Below are positions 18,282 through 27,673 of a stretch of DNA of 47,726 bases, one piece after another. The number at the start of each line of letters is the position of its first letter. The stretch's first letter is position 1. A program made the translations under genes and the position numbers. The stretch is from Prolixibacteraceae bacterium (GTDB taxonomy: Bacteria; Bacteroidota; Bacteroidia; Bacteroidales; Prolixibacteraceae), in assembly GCA_028377305.1 (NCBI GenBank), contig JAONJW010000018.1:1-47726 (forward strand), read 5' to 3'. Below the pieces are notes generated by a model. It was not told where the DNA came from. It made no database searches and was given only the letters and a program-made list of their open reading frames with translations.

Positions 18282-19574
18282 CTAATTATCTTTAACAGAC
18301 TTAAACCAACTCAAGATAGCAAGTTTCATCTCTTCAACTAGTTCTGGCTTTTGTTTTGCAATATTATTTTTTTCAGATATATCATTCTTGAGATCAAAAA
18401 GCATAACCTCCTCTTTTACAGGATGCAGAATCAATTTATAATCACCTCTGCGCATTGCAAAACGACCTCTCCATTCCCAAAAAAGATCACGACTTTCCAT
18501 TCTTGCATTACTCGTTAATACATTAAAAAAATCTTGTCCATCCATCATGTGAGTATTTTCAATGCCCGCTAACTTCGTTATTGTTGGATAGATATCCATT
18601 GTCATTAAAATCTCATCAACCTCTATATGACGTAACCTTCCTTTCCAATAAACGATACATGGTACACGGTGTCCACCTTCATATACAGTGCTTTTACCTC
18701 CACGCAATGGGGTGTTCTTACTATACTTTGCTCCGCCATTGTCACTAAAGAAAAAAACGATAGTGTTCTTGTCTAATTTATTTTTCTTTAATGATTTCAT
18801 TACCTTACCTATACCTTCATCCATTACCTCAACCATCTCTTTATATGTCTTACGAGTATCTTCATAGGAGCATTTGACATCTAATATTTCTTCCCCTGTG
18901 ACTCTAAAGGCCTTATCATTACGTCCTTGAAATGGACCATGAGGAGCTTCATGCGGTACATATAGTAGAAATGGGTTATTCTTATTCTCTTCAATAAAAT
19001 TCAATGCATATTTCGTTATTAAATCTGTAGAATAACCTTCTTCATTCTGAATTTTATCTTGTCTCCACCAATCCAAATAACCTCGATAATCTTGATGTCC
19101 GTGATAATCTATATTGCCACTAACAAAACCATTAAATGTGTCAAATCCCTGATTAATTGGATTATACATCGACTTATAACCTAGATGCCACTTCCCGCAT
19201 ATACCTGTAGTGTAACCAGCACCTTGAAATTGTTCCGCAAATGTAATTTCGGCTAAATCAAGCCCCTCATCTCTTTTCCATACCGTTACGATATCGGACA
19301 CCGATGTTCTTTGTTGATATTTTCCTGTTAGAAGAGCTGCACGAGTTGGACTACAAACAGTCCCATTGGTATGAAAATCGGTTAAGCGAACACCTTTATT
19401 TGCTAGTTTATCTATATTGGGAGTTTTAATGTCTTTACTGCCATAACAACTAAGATCAGAATAACCGAGGTCATCTGCAACAAAAATTATAATATTGGGT
19501 TTCTCAGGATACTTTTTTGCCCATGTATTGGACACAACAAATAAACCAAAAAGTAATATTAATAGACGCTTCAT
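18282..19574 (-). CDS. Secreted S1-family sulfatase (third)
   Basis: 430 residues, the shortest of the four. An export signal covers about 1-19 (ends NTWAK). The formylglycine motif is CSPTR with Cys74, also an accepted C-x-P/A-x-R variant. ADDLGYSDLSCYG at 33-45, GKWHLG, HEAPHGP and FSDNGG are all present, so the active site looks complete. The C-terminal LFDLKNDISEKNNIA motif is intact. It lies 59 bases after the GH29 gene that precedes it in transcription and carries the shared AAACACA leader before its ATG. A regioselective sulfate-ester hydrolase on a fucose or galactose unit is inferred from context only. Confidence 0.9.
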   Translation of the reverse strand: MKRLLILLFGLFVVSNTWAKKYPEKPNIIIFVADDLGYSDLSCYGSKDIKTPNIDKLANKGVRLTDFHTNGTVCSPTRAALLTGKYQQRTSVSDIVTVWKRDEGLDLAEITFAEQFQGAGYTTGICGKWHLGYKSMYNPINQGFDTFNGFVSGNIDYHGHQDYRGYLDWWRQDKIQNEEGYSTDLITKYALNFIEENKNNPFLLYVPHEAPHGPFQGRNDKAFRVTGEEILDVKCSYEDTRKTYKEMVEVMDEGIGKVMKSLKKNKLDKNTIVFFFSDNGGAKYSKNTPLRGGKSTVYEGGHRVPCIVYWKGRLRHIEVDEILMTMDIYPTITKLAGIENTHMMDGQDFFNVLTSNARMESRDLFWEWRGRFAMRRGDYKLILHPVKEEVMLFDLKNDISEKNNIAKQKPELVEEMKLAILSWFKSVKDN

Positions 19575-19596
19575 TAGTTTTTGTGTTTTAGTTTAA
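19575..19596 (-). promoter_or_regulatory. Leader motif before the third sulfatase
   Basis: Minus strand TAAACTAAAACACAAAAACTA directly before ATG; AAACACA ends 8 bases or fewer from the start codon. Confidence 0.45.
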
Positions 19597-19633
19597 CAAA
19601 CTCTGGAAAAATATAACAAGATCAATTATGATC

Positions 19634-21208
19634 TTATTTAGCCATTGCTATTTTAAATGATAATGCATAGGGGTTCGGTATTCCCTTGGTGTGAATTTTC
19701 AGACCTTCCGATGTTTGGTTCCACGTAACTTTTCCATCATAACCTAAGAGTGAAACGGATTTGATTTTATTATCTAAATATTCACTTGATTTTGAAAGAG
19801 ACTTAATCAAATAATCTCCATTAAGATTGGCATCCATTGCAATTGCATATAATGTTTCGTCATGCATAGTAAAACGAAAATCTTCAGACATATACCCATC
19901 ATCATCTTTCGTAAACTCTTTATAATGACCTTCTTTTGCATTAGTCGGACCCTCTCCATAAATTACCCAAGGTCTTGTATTATAGATAGCTTCACCATTT
20001 ACCTCTAACCACCTACCTATTTTAACTAACTCCACTCTTTGATTGACATCTAACGTTCCATCTCCTCTTAGTGCTACATTTAATAGCAGGTTCCCATTTT
20101 TACTAACAATATCAACTAGCATATCTACAACAACATATGCAGGTTTTTTAACTACAGTATCACATTTCCTATAATACCATGTACTTAAAGGAGTATCTGT
20201 TTGCCAAGGATAAGGACGAAGACCACTAGCAACTCCTTTTTCAAAATCATCCACAACAGCTTTCTGATCAATAGGTCTCTTAATACATACGACTGCTTCA
20301 CATTTGCCATGATGCTTTCTCATACTCGTATTGTAGAATTCTGCGACGATTCTTCTATATGTTTCTCCTAACTGATAACCTAAACCATCAAAATACAACA
20401 GATCAACATTGTATTTATCATATAATTCAGTTGTTCTTTTATACCATTTCTCTAAAAATAAAGTATCTGGTTTCTTTTGCCCAGATTCTAATTTTGGACA
20501 ATATAGATCTTCCGGATCATATCCTTCCCACCACAAACCTTTTCCATCTTCCTTCAATAAATTTCCATCGTAAGGCACTCCTTTCATCGGCCCCTCTTGA
20601 TCTGATTCATAAGCTCTTTGGTTATGTTTCCAACAACGTGCAGAATGTGATGACACACCAAAATATAATCCTTGACCTCTAATCGCTTCTTCCCAATCCT
20701 TGATAATATCCCTCTTTGGTCCCATATTAACAGAGTTCCAAGGTTGATAACTTGAGTCCCAATTATCAAAGTTATCATGATGATTAGCCATCGGAACAAC
20801 ATACTTCGCTCCTGACTTCTTAAAAAGAGAGACTAATTCATTTGGATCCCACTTTTCAGCTTTCCATAAAGGACATAAATCTTTAAATCCAACTTTACTA
20901 GGATGTCCATGATGCTTTATATGATAGTCATAAGTTCCATCTGCCCAATCGGGGATTCTTTTAGACATTGATGTATCCTGCCAATACATCCACTTACTGT
21001 ACCAGCCTGTAACGGCCATCTGGGAAGCGACCCCCCAATGTAAAAATATTCCAAATTTTGCATCTCTAAACCACTCTGGGCAATTATATTGATGCAAACT
21101 CTCATCTGTTGTATTAAAAACGACCTGATTCGCCTTATTATTTTTAGAAGCTATTGCTCCTCCTATTTGACAATAGAGTAATAATAATGTGATTAATCTT
21201 GTTTTCAT
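19634..21208 (-). CDS. Secreted GH29 alpha-L-fucosidase (first)
   Basis: 524 residues with an export signal (about 1-20). GH29 landmarks in order: WFRDAKFGIFLHWG (46-59), the paired His of ANHHDNFDNW (141-150), and LLYFDG with nucleophile Asp274. GH29 enzymes release alpha-linked L-fucose with retention. The sequence between 190 and 250 is longer than in typical GH29A enzymes and rich in aromatics (LWWEGYDPEDLY), which suggests a substrate loop. The acid/base residue cannot be named with confidence. It sits between two sulfatase genes (59 and 152 bases away), which fits removal of fucose from a sulfated chain. It belongs to a clearly different branch from the GH29 at 27674-29191. Confidence 0.88.
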   Translation of the reverse strand: MKTRLITLLLLYCQIGGAIASKNNKANQVVFNTTDESLHQYNCPEWFRDAKFGIFLHWGVASQMAVTGWYSKWMYWQDTSMSKRIPDWADGTYDYHIKHHGHPSKVGFKDLCPLWKAEKWDPNELVSLFKKSGAKYVVPMANHHDNFDNWDSSYQPWNSVNMGPKRDIIKDWEEAIRGQGLYFGVSSHSARCWKHNQRAYESDQEGPMKGVPYDGNLLKEDGKGLWWEGYDPEDLYCPKLESGQKKPDTLFLEKWYKRTTELYDKYNVDLLYFDGLGYQLGETYRRIVAEFYNTSMRKHHGKCEAVVCIKRPIDQKAVVDDFEKGVASGLRPYPWQTDTPLSTWYYRKCDTVVKKPAYVVVDMLVDIVSKNGNLLLNVALRGDGTLDVNQRVELVKIGRWLEVNGEAIYNTRPWVIYGEGPTNAKEGHYKEFTKDDDGYMSEDFRFTMHDETLYAIAMDANLNGDYLIKSLSKSSEYLDNKIKSVSLLGYDGKVTWNQTSEGLKIHTKGIPNPYALSFKIAMAK

Positions 21209-21360
21209 AATTTTATAATTTTGAGGATGTTATTATATCAACAAAGGATAACACAAATAGAATGACTTAGACTTAGAATCAGAACTTAAACCAAGAATTT
21301 TTTTTATACATAAAACATATTGCCATTCTATTATTACTAACTGAAGTCCCCTAAATAATA

Positions 21361-22869
21361 CTAGTGGGATAATTGAACCTCGTAATGGTCTTTAGCATGA
21401 TTCAAAATAACTATCAATTCATCAACAATTTTTGTGTTATTGCTAGCAACATCTTTTACCTCCTTAGGGTCTTTATCTAAATTGTACAAGTAACCTTTTA
21501 ATGAATCAATAGGATATCCAAGTTTTTTATAATACTCCATTGCTCCTCGCCTGTATGGGTTGTTAGCATTCCCATCTCCATTCTCGATGAAAACCCAAGG
21601 ACCCTTCCGAATTGCAAACTCTCCATTTGCACTATGATGAATGGTATATGGTCGAATTTCTTTATCTTTCCCTTTCAGCAAAGGCAAAAAGGAGTAACTA
21701 TCTTCACCTTGAGATTTATCGTGTTTTGCATTAGTAATATCTGCAGTGGTTTCAAAGAAATCCGCCAAACAAATTGTTTGATCGGTCTTAAGTCCTTTTT
21801 CTATACTGTTTGGCCAATGTGCAAAAAATGGAACCCTGTGACCACCTTCCCAAGTATCTCTTTTCACACCCTTTAGATATCCCGAGCTATTATGATTTGT
21901 TTCAATATATCTGTTATATGCTAATATTTCAGGACCATTATCACTTGTCAAAATAATTAATGTGTTATCAAGTACCCCTTGTACCTTAAGAGCTTCCACA
22001 ACAGTTCCTACCACATCATCAACTTCCATTACGAAATCACCATATCCACCAATACTACTTTTACCTTTATATTTTGGACTTGGAGCAACAGGTGTATGCG
22101 GAGCATTAATTGGAAAGTATATAAAAAATGGATCTGAATTATGGCTATAAGACTCAATCTGCCTTACAACCTTACTTGTGAAATTGGGTAAAAACCATTC
22201 TGGGCCTCTTCCTTTTTTTGCCGGACCAGGACGTCCATAAACACATTTTTCAACATATACAGTATCAGGTTTTTCTATAAATTGATCATTTTCTACGATA
22301 AGATAAGGTGCCATATCCATCGAGCCGGAGATGCCATAGAAATAATCAAAGCCAAAAGAAGTTGGGCCACTCTTTATTTTTTGCTCATAATCAATATTCG
22401 TTATCTTCTTCGGATTTATTTTTTCCCCATCAGTCGTAGCAAAATCCATACCTAAGTGCCATTTCCCGATACATGCCGTTTGATAACCTTTTTGTTTAAG
22501 AAGTGATGCAACAGTCATTCTACCAGGTTGCATAAGTGATTTATCACATCCTGAAAGAACACCTTTTTTCAACCTTGTTTTCCATGCATATCTACCCGTC
22601 AATACACTATAACGAGAAGGAGTGCAAACAGAAGAACTTGAGTGAGCATCGGTAAAAGTAATTCCATCCTCAGCAAGCTTGTCTATATTGGGGGTTTTAA
22701 TCTTGGACCTTAGATTTAGACTACTTATGTCTCCATAACCTAAATCATCCGCTAATATTAAAATAATATTAGGATTCTTTGAGGGGTGTTTCTTTGCAAT
22801 CGAAACACTCGAAATAAGCACTAAACTAGCGGTACTTACTGCTACAATTAGTCTATTTAAAAATAACAT
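21361..22869 (-). CDS. Secreted S1-family sulfatase (fourth)
   Basis: The ATG at 22869 is preferred over 22896 because the extra nine codons are the shared leader itself. 502 residues; export signal about 1-26. CTPSR puts the formylglycine cysteine at Cys82, followed by YSVLTGRYAW. ADDLGYGDISS, GKWHLG, INAPHTPVAPS and TSDNGPE complete the active site. The last 60 residues hold LYNLDKDPKEVKDVA. NAPHTPVAPS and the 'WFLPNF' region resemble arylsulfatase-A-type exo-sulfatases. It is the first gene after the regulator in transcription order, with a 480-base gap upstream that must hold its promoter. Confidence 0.9.
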   Translation of the reverse strand: MLFLNRLIVAVSTASLVLISSVSIAKKHPSKNPNIILILADDLGYGDISSLNLRSKIKTPNIDKLAEDGITFTDAHSSSSVCTPSRYSVLTGRYAWKTRLKKGVLSGCDKSLMQPGRMTVASLLKQKGYQTACIGKWHLGMDFATTDGEKINPKKITNIDYEQKIKSGPTSFGFDYFYGISGSMDMAPYLIVENDQFIEKPDTVYVEKCVYGRPGPAKKGRGPEWFLPNFTSKVVRQIESYSHNSDPFFIYFPINAPHTPVAPSPKYKGKSSIGGYGDFVMEVDDVVGTVVEALKVQGVLDNTLIILTSDNGPEILAYNRYIETNHNSSGYLKGVKRDTWEGGHRVPFFAHWPNSIEKGLKTDQTICLADFFETTADITNAKHDKSQGEDSYSFLPLLKGKDKEIRPYTIHHSANGEFAIRKGPWVFIENGDGNANNPYRRGAMEYYKKLGYPIDSLKGYLYNLDKDPKEVKDVASNNTKIVDELIVILNHAKDHYEVQLSH

Positions 22870-22893
22870 TTTATGTGTGTTTATATTAGTTAA
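22870..22893 (-). promoter_or_regulatory. Leader motif before the fourth sulfatase
   Basis: Minus strand TAACTAATATAAACACAC, then ATAAA and ATG. It differs by one base in 18 from the copy before the GH29 at 29191. Confidence 0.55.
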
Positions 22894-23349
22894 CAATCAA
22901 CATTCGTAGACCTAGAATCAAACAAATTTGAATTCTCTATATCGACTTCTTTGTCACAATCGAATTAAAAACAACTATACATTTAGCCTACAGATGTGGT
23001 GGGAAATAATCGTTACAAGATAATTTTAAATCCGATTACTAAACATTCGATCTTATTTTTTATAGCCTAATGAAAAGACTGCTCATTCAGTTGTTATCCT
23101 TTCATGCTGAAATTATGAAAATATAAGAAATAATCTGTTTGCAAGAATATCATATATGTTTCGAGATATCCAGTTCTATTAGCTATGTATAAAAATGTCC
23201 TAATGTTACAAACTATCCAAAACAATCAGAACGTGTGTCTATACAATATTACAAATTGAAACATGGGGACTTATGTATTAAACATCCAAAAGGTTTTATT
23301 GGGAACTAAATGAGCACACAAAATAAAAAACACTAGAAAATATAATCGT
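22894..23349. other. Intergenic region between the regulator and fourth sulfatase
   Basis: No gene is seen. It must contain the end of the HTCS transcript and the promoter of the sulfatase series. I could not identify a good TAnnTTTG box on the minus strand or a strong terminator. It is the most likely place for an HTCS binding site. Confidence 0.4.
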
Positions 23350-26300
23350 TTATATTTGACGATATCTACTTGGTGTATGCCCAGTATGATCTTTAAAAAC
23401 TGTACTAAAGTAACGTTGATTGTCAAACCCAACTTGTAAGGATATTTGTTTAACTGAAAGATTCGTATTCTTTAATAATTGCGATGCTTGTTTGATTCTT
23501 TGGTTACGTATGTATTCTCCAATACCTTCTCCAATCACCGCTTTAAACTTCACATATAAAGAGGAACGACTCATTTCTAACTTAGACTGTATAAATGTTG
23601 CATCTAAATATGGGTTTTGTAAGTTATCTTGAATGGTCTTAATTATTCTTTCATGAAAGACATCATCACTTGTCATATTCTGAAATCGTTCTTCATTTAA
23701 ATCGTAAACATTAACTACATTTTTAGTATAACTACATTTTCTCAATAAAGACCGAACCATAACAACAAATTCCTCTTCTTCAAATGGCTTTGTCAAATAT
23801 AGATCGACACCACTCTGAAACGCCAATATTTTACTCATGGAGTCAACATCCCCTGATAGAATAAGAACAGGAATATGAAATAAATTTGCATCTGATTTTA
23901 TTTGACAACAGAAATCATTTCCATTTTGACACAAACAATTTGCATCCGCAATAATTATCTCAATACTCTGATTGGATAATATATCCCATACTTCATCTTC
24001 ACTTGACACAATAATTAAATTACTGCAATATCCAATCGCATTTTGAATAAACTCAATCATACAAGAATCATTTTCGAGTAATAAAATTGAGGAAATAGAA
24101 GTTTCACATCTTTTTTCAAGACTTCGACCTTCATAGTCTTCATCATCAAACAACACATTATCAGTCCTCTCCTCACAAGGGACAACTACTTCAAATGCTG
24201 CACCGTTATCACCGCTTTTCAACTCATGAATTGTGCCATTCATTAATCCAATCAATCTTTTAGCATACGATAATCTTACCCCATGATCAAATATTGTATT
24301 ATCTCCTTGGCTAAAGAACTTTGAGAGATTCTCTATATGGCCTTGAGTGATCCCTCTTCCATTATCTTTTATTTGAATAGATATTATTTGATCGATAATA
24401 GTACCTATGACTATTATTACACTCCCTACAGGAGCACAGGCTACCACATTCTGAATCAACCCACTCAAAACCATCTCAAAATTATCTACATCAAGTTCTA
24501 CAAACTTATCTTTTGGTAAGTCAATCCTGAGAGAAATATCTTTCGTCATCATAGAATCTTGAAACTGATCTAACACCTCTTTAAACCAATCATGAAAATT
24601 AACAGTGGAAAAAGATAAAGACTTATATTGAGAATTTATTCGTTTAAATTCTAATACATTATCCAGCATCTTCTTCATTTTAGTAGCTTGATAATCTACT
24701 CTCCTCAACTGTTCGACAACTTGACTTTGAGTTACTTCATTTCGTCTCAGAAGTTGTCTTATTGGGCCGTAAATTAATGTCAAAGGAGTTCTTAATTCAG
24801 ATGACATCTTAGTCAAAAATAGATCTTTCTGCTGAACCATTTCAGTAATGTCTGCTTTCCTCCTTTTTTCTAAGTCAAGCTCATACTTCAATTTAGTTCT
24901 CTCTTTACTCCAACAAAGCACTCCAATTAAGGCAATACAAATCACTCCAAATATAGTCACTCCAAATATCCAATGCTTCCACCATGGTCTTTCAATAATC
25001 ATCAATAAACTCAACGCCATTTTTTTCCAACCACCATCAGGTAAATCACACCATACATTCAATAGATACTCACCTGGAGGAAGATTTCCTAAGATCAAGT
25101 TTCCTGCATCAAACACAACAACCTTTTCAGAATAACCATCAATAAAATATTTAAACTTACGTTGTCTGAAAAAACTTGATTCATCCACTGAAATACTAAT
25201 TTCTATTCTTTCATTATCCCACGGCAGTTGAACAGCAATCGTCTTTTCATTATCATATGTATCAACCTTTTCACCATTTACTGTTATGTGGTTTATAAAT
25301 GGGAAAGCATCGACTTTTCTCATATAATTTGAGAAAAGTCTATTTTTTATAACGACAAGACCATTATTTGCTCCCATATAAACATTACCATTCATACTAC
25401 TACATGTACCCCTCCTAGAATATTCATAACAAGATGCACCTTCTGATTCCCCAAAATATCTTACAGTTTCTGACCTTAAATCTAATTGGTATAGAGCGGA
25501 TGTTGTTCCAATCCATAAAATGTTATCCCCACCGTCTGCAATAGAACAAATAGTTTCCCAATCCACTCCTTTGATATCGTATCTATTTATTGTATTATTT
25601 TCATAATACAACAATCCATAGTTAGACGATATCCATATTTTACCATCTTGAACAACGATACTAGCAGCAATGAAACTATTGTTAGTTTCTAACTTGAAAC
25701 TTCTCGAAATCGGAGAAACTCTCTTTTGTCTAAAATCAATATAATGTGCCCCTTTTAAACCAATACCCAGATACAAAGAATCATTAATAGGTATGATCTC
25801 TGTCATAAATAGAGATAGCTGACCTTTCCATCCATTTCTTCTAGATAAAGTAGTAACCGTTCCATTCGGTTCAATTATTTCAATCCCTTTCCCTAATTTC
25901 CATACTCTATGGTTATAGCCTTTTGAATAAAATATGGACAGCGATAAATCATCTATTGATGTATTTAACCAAGGATAAAGTGTATCATTATCAAACCTCA
26001 TCTTATCAATATCAAATACTTTTGATCCTTTTCTATATAATCTCACAATGAGTTTACCTGGTTTAAACTCACAGAGAGACATTATTTTTTCATTTTTAAA
26101 TTCAGATACATGTATAAATTCATCCTTATCTGGCAAGTATACATTCAATCCACCTCCATCGGTTCCTATCCATATATGATGATATTTACTATCTTCACAA
26201 ACAGATATCACTGAGCCGTTACTTAAACCGAATCTCCCCCCCTCTAAAACTTCTTTATAACTAGACAGTGTACTCTCATTTATACAAGACAATCCAGACT

Positions 26301-27246
26301 TAACACTTCCTGCAAAGATATTTTTATATTTATCGACAAAAAGATCTTGAATAGAATTTGAAATTAAACTTTGGTTATTGCCTTGTATATGCTTTAAACA
26401 TGAAATACATTTATTGTTATAATTATAAATTAGAACTCCATCTCCATCAGTAGCAATCCAGACACTTCTATCTCTTTTTACCATATCAAGCACCATGGGA
26501 TATCTTGATACAGCACATGACTTAAAATCAATTTGTGATAACTTTCCATCTCTGGAATATAAGAACACACCCTTATGATGAGTCGCAATTATATATTCTT
26601 TATTAGGTAACGATATTATTCTACTTGGATGATACTTTTTGAATTGTTTCTTTTTAACTAGAATAGAAATCTTCCCTATATGAAATTCAAACTTTTGGAC
26701 CCCTTTATTTGATGCTATAATAATATTTGAATCTATAGAAAAACATATCCCACAAGGAGCATACAAAGTTTGTTTATTGGGGTAAGTCACAAATCGGATA
26801 TTCTTATTTATACCATCATAGATAAATACTCCTTTTGAGCAACCAAAACACAGAAGACTATCATTCTTACAAACATTAAGTAGGCGACCATGTTTCTTCT
26901 TTAAAGAAATTTGGACAAAATTGGAATTTCCTCTTTTTAAGAAAAATAGATGTTCAGATGAACCAACCCATATCGTACTATCAACAGATTCCACAACAAA
27001 TCGAGGTTTAGTTCTTAATGCATTCTTGTCTAGTACAATATCCTCAATTTTATCACCATTCCCACAACACAAGCCCTTTTCTGTTGCCATCCAAAGAAGT
27101 CCTTTATAATCCCGACATATAGAATAAACAGTATTACTTGCTAAGCCATTTTTAACAGTAATCGGCACATAACTATATGGCTTAGCAGCAATACAATTTA
27201 AATTACAGGCTGTATATAAAATGAGTACTAGAAGAATTTTTTTCAT
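23350..27246 (-). CDS. HTCS hybrid sensor/AraC regulator lacking the phosphoacceptor histidine
   Basis: The ATG at 27246 is preferred over 27258: MKKILLVLILYTACNLN is a direct export signal. 1298 residues. Order: two-bladed-propeller sensor made of Reg_prop repeats (LLWMATEKG, HIWIGTDGGG, ILWIGTTSA), Y_Y_Y domain, one membrane helix (about 765-785), dimerisation/H-box, ATPase, receiver, AraC-type HTH. In the H-box the normal SHELRTPLT reads SSELRTPLT: Ser816 (codon 24799-24801) replaces His. The ATPase keeps DNGRGI but its later glycine box reads HGVRLS instead of GxGIGL. The receiver keeps Asp1101 (IIADAN) and Lys1153 (LTKPF), and the HTH is intact. It probably senses a glycan in the periplasm and controls the surrounding genes, but by a mechanism other than normal phosphotransfer. 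Confidence 0.92.
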   Translation of the reverse strand: MKKILLVLILYTACNLNCIAAKPYSYVPITVKNGLASNTVYSICRDYKGLLWMATEKGLCCGNGDKIEDIVLDKNALRTKPRFVVESVDSTIWVGSSEHLFFLKRGNSNFVQISLKKKHGRLLNVCKNDSLLCFGCSKGVFIYDGINKNIRFVTYPNKQTLYAPCGICFSIDSNIIIASNKGVQKFEFHIGKISILVKKKQFKKYHPSRIISLPNKEYIIATHHKGVFLYSRDGKLSQIDFKSCAVSRYPMVLDMVKRDRSVWIATDGDGVLIYNYNNKCISCLKHIQGNNQSLISNSIQDLFVDKYKNIFAGSVKSGLSCINESTLSSYKEVLEGGRFGLSNGSVISVCEDSKYHHIWIGTDGGGLNVYLPDKDEFIHVSEFKNEKIMSLCEFKPGKLIVRLYRKGSKVFDIDKMRFDNDTLYPWLNTSIDDLSLSIFYSKGYNHRVWKLGKGIEIIEPNGTVTTLSRRNGWKGQLSLFMTEIIPINDSLYLGIGLKGAHYIDFRQKRVSPISRSFKLETNNSFIAASIVVQDGKIWISSNYGLLYYENNTINRYDIKGVDWETICSIADGGDNILWIGTTSALYQLDLRSETVRYFGESEGASCYEYSRRGTCSSMNGNVYMGANNGLVVIKNRLFSNYMRKVDAFPFINHITVNGEKVDTYDNEKTIAVQLPWDNERIEISISVDESSFFRQRKFKYFIDGYSEKVVVFDAGNLILGNLPPGEYLLNVWCDLPDGGWKKMALSLLMIIERPWWKHWIFGVTIFGVICIALIGVLCWSKERTKLKYELDLEKRRKADITEMVQQKDLFLTKMSSELRTPLTLIYGPIRQLLRRNEVTQSQVVEQLRRVDYQATKMKKMLDNVLEFKRINSQYKSLSFSTVNFHDWFKEVLDQFQDSMMTKDISLRIDLPKDKFVELDVDNFEMVLSGLIQNVVACAPVGSVIIVIGTIIDQIISIQIKDNGRGITQGHIENLSKFFSQGDNTIFDHGVRLSYAKRLIGLMNGTIHELKSGDNGAAFEVVVPCEERTDNVLFDDEDYEGRSLEKRCETSISSILLLENDSCMIEFIQNAIGYCSNLIIVSSEDEVWDILSNQSIEIIIADANCLCQNGNDFCCQIKSDANLFHIPVLILSGDVDSMSKILAFQSGVDLYLTKPFEEEEFVVMVRSLLRKCSYTKNVVNVYDLNEERFQNMTSDDVFHERIIKTIQDNLQNPYLDATFIQSKLEMSRSSLYVKFKAVIGEGIGEYIRNQRIKQASQLLKNTNLSVKQISLQVGFDNQRYFSTVFKDHTGHTPSRYRQI

Positions 27247-27258
27247 AGAAAAGAGCAA

Positions 27259-27673
27259 AAGAAACTGTTAGCATCATAAGGCATCGTAAAGAAACAACAA
27301 TGCTTCCGCAGACATTACACAAAAGAATAGTTGTTTATCAGTCAGACGACATATCCGTTCGGCAACAAGACACTGAAATTGCATTTCGCGCTAAACTTTA
27401 TAGTCAAGGGGTTAATCCTTAATCTAGACACCCAACATCATGAAGGGCTGTAAGTTCACACTTTTCAATAGTTATTTCTAATGGTGGAACTTACAGCCCT
27501 AAGTTTATTAGAAGCGCATAAACATCAAGTTAAATACTAGAATAGATAAATGATATTCTCTTCAGGATATGCTGTATTATCACAAATTTAATATTCGCAT
27601 AATGCAAAATATTTAGAAAAAACACCATTTAGTTATTGATCTATTTTTTACGACAAAGTCTAGCTATACTATA
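27259..27673. other. Intergenic region upstream of the regulator
   Basis: No gene is seen. It contains a perfect 14-bp inverted repeat (27444-27500) and presumably the HTCS promoter. The GH29 gene ends at 27674. Confidence 0.45.
27444..27500. repeat. Perfect 14-bp inverted repeat
   Basis: AGGGCTGTAAGTTC (27444-27457) and GAACTTACAGCCCT (27487-27500) around a 29-base loop. It is 174 bases past the GH29 stop and about 200 bases before the regulator start. A terminator is possible but there is no T-tract; an operator or mobile remnant is equally possible. Confidence 0.6.

Noticed and set aside
24337..24519. Small frames antisense to the regulator
   Set aside because: No start context or family features; shadows of the HTCS gene.
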